Of a stretch of DNA of 64,000 nucleotides, positions 48,601-61,559 are shown one piece after another. Origin of the DNA: Ptiloglossa arizonensis (lineage: Eukaryota; Arthropoda; Insecta; Hymenoptera; Colletidae); contig NW_027479467.1 of NCBI RefSeq assembly GCF_051014685.1, positions 54,070-118,069 on the forward strand, in the 5' to 3' direction. A program made the translations under genes and the position numbers. Position 1 is the first letter of the stretch. Every line of letters begins with the position of its first letter. The notes below the pieces were generated by a model. The model did no database searches and was not told where the DNA came from. It saw nothing but the letters and a program-made list of their open reading frames with translations.

Positions 48601-51600
48601 AGTGAAAAAATACACATACCGTTGTAATCGGGCGTGTTTCTACTTTCAGACGCAGCAGGAATTTTTGGGTTTGGTGAATCCGTTCGCGAGATATGGGTGT
48701 TTGAAGCCAAGAAATGGTCGAGATCACAACAAATTTTTCGCAATTCTACTGCTCCAAACGCTTAACCAGAATGGCCTAGGGAAAAGATACACATACCGTT
48801 GTAATAGGACGAGTTTCTACTTTCAGATGCAATAGGAATTTTTTGGTTAGGTCAATCCGTTCGCGAGATATGGGAGTTTGAAGCTAAGAAATGGTTGAGA
48901 AGACAACAAATTTTTCACAATTCTGCTGCTCCAAACGCTTAACCAGAATGACCTAGGGAAAAAACACACATACCGTTGTAATAGGGCGTGTTTCTTCTTT
49001 CAGATGCAATAGGAATTTTTTGGTTAGGTCAATCCGTTCGCGAGATATGGGAGTTTGAAGCTAAGAAATGGTTGAGAAGACAACCAATTTTTCACAATTC
49101 TGCTGCTCCTAACGCTTAAACAGAATGGCCTAGGGAAAAATACACATACCGTTGTAATCGGGCGAGTTTCGACTCTCAGACGCAGCAGGAATTTTTGGGT
49201 TTAGTCAATCCGTTCTCGAGATATGGGAGTTTGAATCTATGAAATGGTTGAGAAGACAAGAAATTTTTCGCATTTCGGCTGCTCCAAACGCGTAACCAGA
49301 ATGGCCTAGGGAAAAAGTACACATATCGTTGTAATCGGGCGCGTTTCTACTTTCAGATGCAATAGGAATTTTTGGGTTAGGTTTATCCGTTCGCGAGATA
49401 TGGGAGTTTGAAGCTAAGAAAGGGTTGAGAAGGCAAAAAATTTTTGCAATTCTGCTGCCCCAAACGCGTAACCAGAATGGCCTAGGGAAAAAGTACACAT
49501 ACCGTTGTAATCGGGCAAGTTTCTACTTTCGGATGCAATAGGAATTTTTGCGTTAGGACAATCCGTTCGCGAGATATGGGAGTTTGAAGCCAAGAAATGG
49601 CTGAGAAGGCACAAAATTTTTCGCAATTCAGCTGCTCCAAAAGCTTAATCAGAATGGCCTAGGGAAAAAACACACATACCTTTGTAATCGGGCGAGTTTC
49701 TACTTTCAGACGCAGCGGGAATTTTTGGGTTTGGTCAATCCGTTCGCGAGATAAGGGAGTTTGAAACCAAGAAATGGTTGAGAAGGCAAAAAATTTTTCG
49801 CAATTCTGCTGCTCCAAACGCTTAAACAGAATGGCCTACGGAAAAAATACACATACCGTTGTAATCGGGCGAGTTTCTACTTTCAGACGCAGCAGGAATT
49901 TTTGGGTTTGGTCAAACGGTTCGCGAGATATGGCCCTATGAAGCGAAGAAATGGTTGAGAAGACAACAAATTTTTCGCAATTCTGCTTCTCCAAACGCTT
50001 AACCAGAATGGCCTAGGGAAAAAATACACATACTGTTGTAATCGGGCGAGTTTCTACTTTCAGATGCAATAGGAATTTTTAGGTTAGGTCAATCCGTTGC
50101 GAGATATGGGAGTTTGAAGCCAAGAAATGGTTGAGAAGGCAAAAAATTTTTCGCACTCCTGCTGTTCCAAACGCTTAACCAGAATGGCCTAGTGAAAAAA
50201 TACACATACCGTTGTAATCGGGCTTGTTTCTACTTTCAGACGCAGCAGGAATTTTTGGGTTTGGTCAATCCGTTCGCGAGATATGGGTGTTTGAAGCCAA
50301 GAAATGGTCGAGATGACAACAAATTTTTCGCAATTCTACTGCTCCAAACTCTTAACCAGAATGGCCTAGGGAAAAGATACACACACCGTTGTAATAGGAC
50401 GAGTTTCTACTTTCAGATGCAATAGGAATTTTTTGGTTAGGTCAATCCGTTCGCGAGATATGGGAGTTTGAAGCCAAGAAATGGTCGAGAATACAACAAA
50501 TTTTTCGCAATCTGCTGCTCCAAACGCATAACCAGAATGGCCTAGGGAAAAAATACACATGCCGTTGTAATCGGGCGAGTTTCTACTTTCAAACGCAACA
50601 GGAATTTTTGGGTTAGGTCAATCCGTTCGCGAGATATGGGAGTTTGAAGCCAAGAAATGGTTGAGAAGGCAAAAAATTTTTCGCAAGTCTGCTGCTCCAA
50701 ACGCGTAACCAGAATGGCCTAGAGAAAAAGTACACATACCGTTGTATTCGGGCGAGTTTCTACTTTCAGATGCAATAGGAAACATTGGGGTAGGTCAATC
50801 CGTTCGCGAGATTTGGGAGTTTGAAACCAAGAAATGGTTGAGAAGGCACAACATTTTTCGCACTTCTGTTGCTCCAAACGCTTAACCAGAGTGGCCTGGG
50901 GAAAAAATACACGTAAGGTTGTAATCGGACGAGTTTCTACTTTCAGACGCAGCAGGAATTTTTGGGTTTGGTCAATCCGTTCGCGCGATATGGGAGTTTG
51001 AAGCCAAGAAATGGTTGAGATGGCAAAAAATTTTTTCGCAATTCTGCTGCTCCAAACGCTTAACCAGAATGGCCTAGGGAAAAATACACATACCGTTGTA
51101 ATCGGGCGAGTTTCTACTTTCAGACGCAGCAGGAATTTTTGGGTTTGGTCAATCCGTTCGCGAGATATGGGAGTTTGAAGCCAAGAAATGGTCGAGAAGA
51201 CAACAAATTTTTCGCAATCTGCTCCTCCAAACGCGTAACCAGAATGGCCTAGAGAAAAAGTACACATACCGTTGTATTCGGGCGAGTTTCTACTTTCAGA
51301 TGCAATAGGAAACATTGGGGTAGGTCAATCCGTTCGCGAGATTTGGGAGTTTGAAACCAAGAAATGGTTGAGAAGGCACAACATTTTTCGCACTTCTGTT
51401 GCTCCAAACGCTTAACCAGAATGGCCTGGGGAAAAAATACACGTAAGGTTGTAATCGGGCGCGTTTCTACTTTCAGACGCAGCAGGAATTTTTGGGTTTG
51501 GTCAATCCGTTCGCGCGATATGGGAGTTTGAAGCCAAGAAATGGTTGAGATGGCAAAAATTTTTTTCGCAATTCTGCTGCTCCAAACGCTTAACCAGAAT

Positions 51601-52488
51601 GGCCTAGAGAAAAAATACACATACCGTTGTAATCGGGCAAGTTTGTACTTTCAGATGCAATAGGAATTTTTGGGTTAGGTCAATCCGTTAGCGAAATATG
51701 GGAGTTTGTAGCTAAGAAATGGTTGAGAGGGCAACAAATTTTTCGCACTTCTTCTGCTCCAAATGCTTAACCAGAATCGCCTAGGGAAAAAATACACATA
51801 CCGTTGTAATCGGGCGAGTTTCTACTTTCAGACGCAGGAGGAATTTTTGGGTTTGGTCAATCCGTTCGCGAGATGTGGGAGTTTGAAGCCAAGAAATGGT
51901 CGAGAGGGCAAAAAATTTTTCGCAATACTGCTGCTCCAAACGCTTAACCAGCATGGCCTAGGGCAAAAATACACATACCGTTGTAATCGGGCGAGTTTCT
52001 GTTGTCAGACGCAGCAGGAATTTTTGAGTTTGGTCAAACGGTTCGCGAGATATAGCACTATGAATCCAAGAAATGGTTGAGAAGACAACAAATTTTTCGC
52101 AATTCTGCTGCTCCAAACGCTTAACCAGAATGGCCTAGGGAAAAAATACACATGCCGTTGTAATCGGGCGAGTTTCTACTTTCAGATGCAATAGGAATTT
52201 TTGGGTTATGTCAATCCGTTCGCGAGATATGGGAGTTTCAAGCTAAGAAATGGTTGAGAAGACAACAAATTTTTCACAATTCTGCTGCTCCAAACGCTTA
52301 ACCAGAATAGCCTAGGGAAAAAATACACATACCGTTGTAATCGGGCGAGTTTCTACTTTCAGACGCAGCAGGAATTTTTGGGCTTGGTCAATCCGTTCGC
52401 GAGATATGGGAGTTTGAAGACATGAAATGGTCGAGAAGACAACAAATTTTTCGCAATTCTGCTGCTCCAAACGCTTAACCAGAATGGC
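48601..52488 (+). repeat. Domain V, 5' part, with a 3-monomer duplication
   Basis: About 22 monomers. The pair marked 'gggtgtttgaagcc' and 'attctactgctcc' at 48.61-48.83 recurs at 50.20-50.42 kb (offset 1,590). A trimer at about 50,700-51,230 is repeated at about 51,231-51,620 (offset 530-531): both have 'ggaaacattgggg', 'cacaacatttttcgcac', 'cctggggaaa' and 'acgtaaggttg' (50,911 and 51,441), which relate them to domain I. From 51.6 kb the domain V types 'ccgttagcgaaatatgg' and 'cacttcttctgctcc' appear. Confidence 0.75.
49326..49342 (+). other. CENP-B-box-like motif, 8 of 9 core bases
   Basis: A second, distant monomer carries the same 'tatcgttgtaatcgggc' form, here followed by 'gcgtttc'. 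Its flanking variants differ from those at 21208, so it may be an independent mutation or an old shared variant. Confidence 0.25.
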
Positions 52489-53561
52489 CTAGGGAAAAAA
52501 TACACATACCGTTGTAATCGGGCAAGTTTCTACTTTCAGATGCAATAGGAATTTGTGGGTTAGGTCAATCCGTTAGCGAAATATGGGAGTTTGTAGCTAA
52601 GAAATGGTTGAGAGGGCAACAAATTTTTCGCACTTCTTCTGCTCCAAATGCTTAACCAGAATCGCCTAGGGAAAAAATACACACACTGTCGTAATCGCGC
52701 GAGTTTCTACTTTCAGATGCAATAGGAATTTTTGGGTTTGGTCAATCCGTTCGCGAGATATGGGAGTTTGAAGACATGAAATGGTCGAGAAGACAACAAA
52801 TTTTTCGCAATTCTGCTGCTCCAAACGCTTAACCAGAATGGCCTAGGGAAAGAATACACACACTGTCGTAATCGGGCGAGTTTCTACTTTCAGATGCAAT
52901 AGGAATTTTTGGGTTAGGTCAATCCGTTCGCGAGATATGGGAGTTTGAAGCTAAGAAATGGTCGAGAGGGCAAAAAATTTTTCGCAATTCTGCTGCTCCA
53001 AACGCTTAACCAGTATGGCCTAGGGCAAAAATACACATACCGTTGTAATCGGGCAAGTTTCTACTTTCAGATGCAATAGGAATTTTTGGGTTATGTCAAT
53101 CCGTTAGCGAAATATGGGAGTTTGTAGCTAAGAAATGGTTGAGAGGGCAACAAATTTTTCGCACTTCTTCTGCTCCAAATGCTTAACCAGAATCGCCTAG
53201 GGAAAAAATACACACACTGTCGTAATCGCGCGAGTTTCTACTTTCAGATGCAATAGGAATTTTTGGGTTTGGTCAATCCGTTCGCGAGATATGGGAGTTT
53301 GAAGACATGAAATGGTCGAGAAGACAACAAATTTTTCGCAATTCTGCTGCTCCAAACGCTTAACCAGAATGGCCTAGGGAAAGAATACACACACTGTCGT
53401 AATCGGGCGAGTTTCTACTTTCAGATGCAATAGGAATTTTTGGGTTAGGTCAATCCGTTCGCGAGATATGGGAGTTTGAAGCTAAGAAATGGTCGAGAGG
53501 GCAAAAAATTTTTCGCAATTCTGCTGCTCCAAACGCTTAACCAGTATGGCCTAGGGCAAAA
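52489..53561 (+). repeat. Trimer tandem duplication (offset 531 bp)
   Basis: The order 'ccgttagcgaaatatgg/cttcttctgctcc', 'gtaatcgcgcgag/gacatgaaatggtcg', 'gtaatcgggcgag/gtcgagagggc' is present twice, with 'acacactgtcgtaatcgcgc' at 52,681 and again at 53,212. Differences include 'aatttgtgggttagg' against 'aatttttgggttatg' in the first monomer. Confidence 0.82.
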
Positions 53562-54865
53562 ATACACATACCGTTGTAATCGGGCGAGTTTCTGTTGTCA
53601 GACGCAGCAGGAATTTTTGAGTTTGGTCAAACGGTTCGCGAGATATGGCACTATGAATCCAAGAAATGGTTGAGAAGACAACAAATTTTTCGCAATTCTG
53701 CTGCTCCAAACGCTTAACCAGAATGGCCTAGGGAAAAAATACACATGCCGTTGTAATCGGGCGAGTTTCTACTTTCAGATGCAATAGGAATTTTTGGGTT
53801 ATGTCAATCCGTTCGCGAGATATGGGAGTTTCAAGCTAAGAAATGGTTGAGAAGACAACAAATTTTTCACAATTCTGCTGCTCCAAACGCTTAACCAGAA
53901 TGGCCTAGGGAAAAAATACAAATACCGTTGTAATCGGGCGAGTTTCTACTTTCAGACGCAGCAGGAATTTTTGGGTTTGGTCAATCCGTTCGCGAGATAT
54001 GGGAGTTTGAAGACATGAAATGGTCGAGAAGACAACAAATTTTTCGCAATTCTGCTGTTCCAAACGCTTAACCAGAATGGCCTAGGGAAAGAATACACAC
54101 ACTGTCGTAATCGGGCGAGTTTCTACTTTCGGATGCAATAGGAATTTTTGGGTTAGGTCAATCCGTTCGCGCGATATGGGAGTTTGAAGCTAAGAAATGG
54201 TCGAGAGGGCAAAAAATTTTTCGCAATTCTGCTGCTCCAAACGCTTAACCAGTATGGCCTAGGGCAAAAATACACATACCGTTGTAATCGGGCGAGTTTC
54301 TGTTGTCAGACGCAGCAGGAATTTTTGAGTTTGGTCAAACGGTTCGCGAGATATGGCACTATGAATCCAAGAAATGGTTGTGAAGACAACAAATTTTTCG
54401 CAATTCTGCTGCTCCAAACGCTTAACCAGAATGGCCTAGGGAAAAAATACACATACCGTTGTAATCGGGCGTGTTTCTACTTTCAGACGCAGCAGGAATT
54501 TTTGGGTTTGGTCAATCCGTTCGCGAGATATGGGAGTTTCAAGCTAAGAAATGGTTGAGAAGACAACAAATTTTTCACAATTCTGCTGCTCCAAACGCTT
54601 AACCAGAATGGCCTAGGGAAAAAATACACATACCGTTGTAATCGGGAGAGTTTCTACTTTCAGACGCAGCAGGAATTTTGGGGTTTGGTCAATCCGTTCG
54701 CGAGATATGGGAGTTTGAAGCCATGAAATGGTCGAGAAGACAACAAATTTTTCGCAATTCTGCTGCTCCAAACGCTTAACCAGAATGGCCTAGGGAAAAA
54801 ATACACATACCGTTGTAATCGGGCGAGTTTCTACTTTCAAACGCAACAGGAATTTTTGGGTTTGG
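53562..54865 (+). repeat. Domain V: segment later copied to 61.5-62.4 kb
   Basis: The region around 53,500-54,468 matches 61,464-62,432 at offset 7,964 (45 monomers less 1 bp), sharing 'gtttctgttgtcag', 'gccgttgtaatcggg', 'ttcaagctaag', 'ctgctgttcc', 'ttcgcgcgatatg' and 'ggttgtgaagac'. It also contains a 4-monomer step: the 'gaagctaagaaatggtcg' monomer at 53,476 recurs at 54,184 (708 bp). Confidence 0.75.
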
Positions 54866-55719
54866 TCAAACGGTTCCGGAGATATGGCACTATGAAGCGA
54901 AGAAATGGTTGAGAAGACAACAAATTTTTCGCAATTCTGCTGCTCCAAACGCTTAACCAGAGTGGTCTAGAGAAAAAATACCCATACCGTTGTAATCGGG
55001 CGAGTTTCTACTTTCACATGCAATAGGAATTCTTGGGTTAGGTCAATCCGTTCGCGAGATATGGGTGTTTGAAGCTAAGAAATGGTCGAGATGACAACAA
55101 ATTTTTCGCAATTCTACTGCTCCAAACGCTGAACCAGAATGGCCTAGGGAAAAAATACACATACCGTTGTAATAGGGCGAGTTTCTACTTTCAGACGCAG
55201 CAAGAATTTTTGGGTTTGGTCAATCCGTTCGCGAGATATGGGTGTTTAAAGCTAAGAAATGGTCGAGATGACAACAAATTTTTCGCAATTCTACTGCTCC
55301 AAACGCTTAACCAGAATGGCCTAGGGAAAAAATACACATACTGTTGTAATAGGGCGAGTTTCTACTTTCAGATGCAATAGGAATTTTTGGATTATGTCAA
55401 TCCGTTCGCGAGATATGGGAGTTTCAAGCTAAGAAATGGTTGAGAAGACAACAAATTTTTCACAATTCTGCTGCTCCAAACGCTTAACCAGAATGGCCTA
55501 GGGAAAAAATACACATACCGTTGTAATCGGGCGAGTTTCTACTTTCAGACGCAGTAGGAATTTTTGGGTTTGTTCAATCCGTTCGCGAGATGTGGGAGTT
55601 TGAAGCCAAGAAATGGTCGAGAGGGCAAAAAATTTTTCGCAATTCTGCTGCTCCAAACGCTTAACCAGTATGGCCTAGGGCAAAAATACACATACCGTTG
55701 TAATCGGGCGAGTTTCTGT
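54866..55719 (+). repeat. 5,840-bp-offset duplication, copy 1
   Basis: Marks in order: 'ggttccggag' (54,871 region), 'agtggtctag', 'aatacccatacc', 'ttcacatgcaatagg', 'cgctgaaccag', 'gcagcaagaattttt', 'gcagtagg/gtttgttcaatcc'. All recur 5,840 bp downstream (33 monomers less 1 bp). The match ends inside 'gtttctgtt', after which copy 1 continues 'ttcag' and copy 2 'gtcag'. Confidence 0.8.
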
Positions 55720-57121
55720 TTTCAGACGCAGCAGGAATTTTTGGGTTTGGTCAAACGGTTCCGGAGATATGGCACTATGAAGCGAAGAAATGGTTGAGAA
55801 GACAACAAATTTTTCGCAATTCTGCTGCTCCAAACGCTTAACCAGAGAGGCCTAGGGAAAAAATACACATACCGTTGTAATCGGGCGTGCTTCTACTTTC
55901 AGATGCAATAGGAATTCTTGGGTTAGGTCAATCGGTTGCGAGATATGGGAGTTTGAGGCTAAGAATTGGTTGAGAAGACAAGAAATTTTTCGCAATTCTG
56001 CTGCTCCAAACGCTTAACCAGAATGGCCTAGGGAAAAAATACACATACCGTTGTAATCGGGCGTGTTTCTGTTGTCAGACGCAGCAGGAATTTTTGAGTT
56101 TGGTCAAACGGTTCGCGAGATATGGCACTATGAATCCACGAAATGGTTGAGAAGACAACAAATTTTTCGCAATTCTGCTGCTCCAATCGCTTAACCAGAA
56201 TGGCCTAGGGAAAAAATACACATACCGTTGTAATCGGGCAAGTTTCTACTTTCAGATGCAATAGGAATTTTTGGGTTATGTCAATCCGTTAGCGAAATAT
56301 GGGAGTTTGTAGCTAAGAAATGGTTGAGAGGGCAACAAATTTTTCGCACTTCTTCTGCTCCAAATGCTTAACCAGAATGGCCTAGTGAAAAAATACACAT
56401 ACCGATGTAATCGGGCTTGTTTCTACTCTGAGATGCAATATGAATTTTTGGGTTAGGTCAGTCTGTTCGCGAGATATGGGAGTTTGAAGCCAAGAAATGG
56501 TTGAGAAGGCACACAGTTTTTCGCAATTCAGCTGCTCCAAACGCTTAACCAGAATGGCCTAGGGAAAAAATACACATACCTTTGTAATCGGGCGAGTTTC
56601 TACTTTCAGACGCAGCAGGAATTTTTGGGTTTGGTCAATCCGTTCGCGAGGTAAGGGAGTTTGAAACCAAGAAATGGTTGAGAAGGCAAAAAATATTTCG
56701 CAATTCTGCTGCTCCAAACGCTTAACCAGAATGGCCTAGGGAAAAAATACACATACCGTTGTAATCGGGCGAGTTTCTACTTTCAGACGCAGCAGGAATT
56801 TTTGGGTTTGGTCAATCCGTTCGCGAGATATGGGAGTTTGAAGCCAAGAAATGGTCGAGAATACAACAAATTTTTCGCAATTCTGCTGCTCCAAACGCTT
56901 AAGCAGAATGGCCTAGGGAAAAAATACACATACCGTTGTAATCTGGCGAGTTTCTACTTTCAAACGCAACAGGAATTTTTGGGTTAGGTCAATCCGTTCG
57001 CGAGATATGGGGGTTTGAAGCCGAGAAATGGTTGAGAAGGCAAACAATTTTTCGCAATTCTGCTGCTCCAAACGCTTAACCAGAATGGCCTAGGGAAAAA
57101 ATACACATACCGTTGTAATCG
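55720..57121 (+). repeat. Domain V single-copy-order monomers
   Basis: About eight monomers without a long partner in the window. Notable are 'ggttccggag' at 55,756, a 1-bp deletion in the core motif giving 'cggttgcgag' near 55,932, the mutated 'ccgatgtaatcgggc' near 56,402 beside 'ctactctgagatgc', and 'gataagggag'-like 'gaggtaaggg' near 56,650. Nothing but satellite is present. Confidence 0.72.
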
Positions 57122-58537
57122 GGCAAGTTTCTACTTTCAGATGCAATAGGAATTTTTGGTTTATGTCAATCCGTTAGCGAAATATGGGAGTTTGTAGCTA
57201 AGAAATGGTTGAGAGGGCAACAAATTTTTCGCACTTCTTCTGCTCCAAATGCTTAACCAGAATCGCCTAGGGAAAAAATACACAGACTGTCGTAATCGGG
57301 CGAGTTTCTACTATCAGATGCAATAGGAATTTTTGGGTTTGGTCAATCCGTTCGCGAGATATGGGAGTTTGAAGACATGAAATGGTCGAGAAGACAACAA
57401 ATTTTTCGCAATTCTGCTGCTCCAAACGCTTAACCAGAATGGCCTAGGGAAAGAATACACACACTGTCGTAATCGGGCGAGTTTCTACTTTCAGATGCAA
57501 TAGGAATTTTTGGGTTAGGTCAATCCGTTCGCGAGATATGGGAGTTTGAAGCTAAGAAATGGTCGAGAGGGCAAAAAATTTTTCGCAATTCTGCTGCTCC
57601 AAACGCTTAACCAGTATGGCCTAGGGCAAAAATACACATACTGTTGTAATCGGGCGAGTTTCTGTTGTCAGACGCAGCAGGAATTTTTGAGTTTGGTCAA
57701 ACGGTTCGCGAGATATGGCACTATGAATCCAAGAAATGGTTGAGAAGACAACAAATTTTTCGCAATTCTGCTGCTCCAAACGCTTAACCAGAATGGCCTA
57801 GGGAAAAAATACACATACCGTTGTAATCGGGCAAGTTTCTACTTTCAGATGCAATAGGAATTTTTGGGTTATGTCAATCCGTTAGCGAAATATGGGAGTT
57901 TGTAGCTAAGAAATGGTTGAGAGGGCAACAAATTTTTCGCACTTCTTCTGCTCCAAATGCTTAACCAGAATCGCCTAGGGAAAAAATACACATACCGTTG
58001 TAATCGGGCGAGTTTCTACTTTCAGACGCAGCAGGAATTTTTGGGTTTGGTCAATCCGTTCGCGAGATGTGGGAGTTTGAAGCCAAGAAATGGTCGAGAG
58101 GGCAAAAAATTTTTCGCAATTCTGCTGCTCCAAACGCTTAACCAGTATGGCCTAGGGCAAAAATACACATACCGTTGTAATCGGGCGAGTTTCTGTTGTC
58201 AGACGCAGCAGGAATTTTTGAGTTTGGTCAAACGGTTCGCGAGATATGGCACTATGAATCCAAGAAATGGTTGAGAAGACAACAAATTTTTCGCAATTCT
58301 GCTGCTCCAAACGCTTAACCAGAATGGCCTAGGGAAAAAATACACATGCCGTTGTAATCGGGCGAGTTTCTACTTTCAGATGCAATAGGAATTTTTGGGT
58401 TATGTCAATCCGTTCGCGAGATATGGGAGTTTCAAGCTAAGAAATGGTTGAGAAGACAACAAATTTTTCACAATTCTGCTGCTCCAAACGCTTAACCAGA
58501 ATGGCCTAGGGAAAAAATACACATACCGTTGTAATCG
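57122..58537 (+). repeat. 1,416-bp (8-monomer) tandem duplication, copy 1
   Basis: Eight monomers starting with 'ggcaagtttc', each having a counterpart exactly 1,416 bp downstream (8 x 177, no net indel). Order: 'ccgttagcgaaatatgg/cttcttctg', 'gacatgaaatggtcg', 'gtcgagagggc', 'gtttctgttgtcag', 'ccgttagcgaaat' again, 'gagatgtggg/gtcgagagggc', 'gtttctgttgtcag' again, 'ttcaagctaag/tttttcacaatt'. The internal partial repetition means this unit was itself built from shorter duplications. Confidence 0.88.
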
Positions 58538-59953
58538 GGCAAGTTTCTACTTTCAGATGCAATAGGAATTTTTGGGTTATGTCAATCCGTTAGCGAAATA
58601 TGGGAGTTTGTAGCTAAGAAATGGTTGAGAGGGCAACAAATTTTTCGCACTTCTTCTGCTCCAAATGCTTAACCAGAATCGCCTAGGGAAAAAATACACA
58701 GACTGTCGTAATCGGGCGAGTTTCTACTTTCAGATGCAATAGGAATTTTTGGGTTTGGTCAATCCGTTCGCGAGATATGGGAGTTTGAAGACATGAAATG
58801 GTCGAGAAGACAACAAATTTTTCGCAATTCTGCTGCTCCAAACGCTTAACCAGAATGGCCTAGGGAAAGAATACACACACTGTCGTAATCGGGCGAGTTT
58901 CTACTTTCAGATGCAATAGGAATTTTTGGGTTAGGTCAATCCGTTCGCGAGATATGGGAGTTTGAAGCTAAGAAATGGTCGAGAGGGCAAAAAATTTTTC
59001 GCAATTCTGCTGCTCCAAACGCTTAACCAGTATGGCCTAGGGCAAAAATACACATACTGTTGTAATCGGGCGAGTTTCTGTTGTCAGACGCAGCAGGAAT
59101 TTTTGAGTTTGGTCAAACGGTTCGCGAGATATGGCACTATGAATCCAAGAAATGGTTGAGAAGACAACAAATTTTTCGCAATTCTGCTGCTCCAAACGCT
59201 TAACCAGAATGGCCTAGGGAAAAAATACACATACCGTTGTAATCGGGCAAGTTTCTACTTTCAGATGCAATAGGAATTTTTGGGTTATGTCTATCCGTTA
59301 GCGAAATATGGGAGTTTGTAGCTAAGAAATGGTTGAGAGGGCAACAAATTTTTCGCACTTCTTCTGCTCCAAATGCTTAACCAGAATCGCCTAGGGAAAA
59401 AATACACATACCGTTGTAATCGGGCGAGTTTCTACTTTCAGACGCAGCAGGAATTTTTGGGTTTGGTCAATCCGTTCGCGAGATGTGGGAGTTTGAAGCC
59501 AAGAAATGGTCGAGAGGGCAAAAAATTTTTCGCAATTCTGCTGCTCCAAACGCTTAACCAGTATGGCCTAGGGCAAAAATACACATACCGTTGTAATCGG
59601 GCGAGTTTCTGTTGTCAGACGCAGCAGGAATTTTTGAGTTTGGTCAAACGGTTCGCGAGATATGGCACTATGAATCCAAGAAATGGTTGAGAAGACAACA
59701 AATTTTTCGCAATTCTGCTGCTCCAAACGCTTAACCAGAATGGCCTAGGGAAAAAATACACATGCCGTTGTAATCGGGCGAGTTTCTACTTTCAGATGCA
59801 ATAGGAATTTTTGGGTTATGTCAATCCGTTCGCGAGATATGGGAGTTTCAAGCTAAGAAATGGTTGAGAAGACAACAAATTTTTCACAATTCTGCTGCTC
59901 CAAACGCTTAACCAGAATGGCCTAGGGAAAAAATACAAATACCGTTGTAATCG
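58538..59953 (+). repeat. 1,416-bp tandem duplication, copy 2
   Basis: Directly adjacent to copy 1. By eye I see four differences: 'ttgggttatg' against 'ttggtttatg', 'ctactttcag' against 'ctactatcag', 'gtctatccg' near 59,290 against 'gtcaatccg', and 'aatacaaatacc' near 59,935 against 'aatacacatacc'. No length change. Confidence 0.87.
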
Positions 59954-60705
59954 GGCGAGTTTCTACTTTCAGACGCAGCAGGAATTTTTGGGTTTGGTCA
60001 ATCCGTTCGCGAGATATGGGAGTTTGAAGACATGAAATGGTCGAGAAGACAACAAATTTTTCACAATTCTGCTGCTCCAAACGCTTAACCAGAGTGGTCT
60101 AGGGAAAAAATACCCATACCGTTGTAATCGGGCGAGTTTCTACTTTCACATGCAATAGGAATTCTTGGGTTAGGTCAATCCGTTCGCGAGATATGGGTGT
60201 TTGAAGCTAAGAAATGGTCGAGATGACAACAAATTTTTCGCAATTCTACTGCTCCAAACGCTGAACCAGAATGGCCTAGGGAAAAAATACACATACCGTT
60301 GTAATCGGGCGAGTTTCTACTTTCAGATGCAATAGGAATTTTTGGGTTATGTCAATCCGTTCGCGAGATATGGGAGTTTCAAGCTAAGAAATGGTTGAGA
60401 AGACAACAAATTTTTCACCATTCTGCTGCTCCAAACGCTTAACCAGAATGGCCTAGGGAAAAAATACACATACCGTTGTAATAGGGCGAGTTTCTACTTT
60501 CAGACGCAGCAAGAATTTTTGGGTTTGGTCAATCCGTTCGCGAGATATGGGTGTTTAAAGCTAAGAAATGGTCGAGATGACAACAAATTTTTCGCAATTC
60601 TACTGCTCCAAACGCTGAACCAGAATGGCCTAGGGAAAAAATACACATACCGTTGTAATAGGGCGAGTTTCTACTTTCAGACGCAGCAAGAATTTTTGGG
60701 TTTGG
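59954..60705 (+). repeat. Domain V monomers between duplications
   Basis: About four monomers with 'gacatgaaatggtcg/tttttcacaatt', 'agtggtctaggg/aatacccat', 'cgctgaaccag' and 'gcagcaagaattttt'. They repeat marks from the 5,840-bp segment in a shuffled order, so this looks like an additional partial copy of 54.9-55.3 kb. Confidence 0.7.
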
Positions 60706-61559
60706 TCAAACGGTTCCGGAGATATGGCACTATGAAGCGAAGAAATGGTTGAGAAGACAACAAATTTTTCGCAATTCTGCTGCTCCAAACGCTTAACCAG
60801 AGTGGTCTAGGGAAAAAATACCCATACCGTTGTAATCGGGCGAGTTTCTACTTTCACATGCAATAGGAATTCTTGGGTTAGGTCAATCCGTTCGCGAGAT
60901 ATGGGTGTTTGAAGCTAAGAAATGGTCGAGATGACAACAAATTTTTCGCAATTCTACTGCTCCAAACGCTGAACCAGAATGGCCTAGGGAAAAAATACAC
61001 ATACCGTTGCAATAGGGCGAGTTTCTACTTTCAGACGCAGCAAGAATTTTTGGGTTTGGTCAATCCGTTCGCGAGATATGGGTGTTTAAAGCTAAGAAAT
61101 GGTCGAGATGACAACAAATTTTTCGCAATTCTACTGCTCCAAACGCTTAACCAGAATGGCCTAGGGAAAAAATACACATACTGTTGTAATAGGGCGAGTT
61201 TCTACTTTCAGATGCAATAGGAATTTTTGGGTTATGTCAATCCGTTCGCGAGATATGGGAGTTTCAAGCTAAGAAATGGTTGAGAAGACAACAAATTTTT
61301 CACAATTCTGCTGCTCCAAACGCTTAACCAGAATGGCCTAGGGAAAAAATACACATACCGTTGTAATCGGGCGAGTTTCTACTTTCAGACGCAGTAGGAA
61401 TTTTTGGGTTTGTTCAATCCGTTCGCGAGATGTGGGAGTTTGAAGCCAAGAAATGGTCGAGAGGGCAAAAAATTTTTCGCAATTCTGCTGCTCCAAACGC
61501 TTAACCAGTATGGCCTAGGGCAAAAATACACATTCCGTTGTAATCGGGCGAGTTTCTGT
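60706..61559 (+). repeat. 5,840-bp-offset duplication, copy 2
   Basis: Counterpart of 54,866-55,719, with 'gttgcaataggg' near 61,009 where copy 1 has 'gttgtaataggg', and 'agtggtctaggg' where copy 1 has 'agtggtctagag'. It merges at its right end into the block at offset 7,964 (61,464-62,432), so 60.7-62.4 kb is a mosaic of two sources. Confidence 0.8.
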
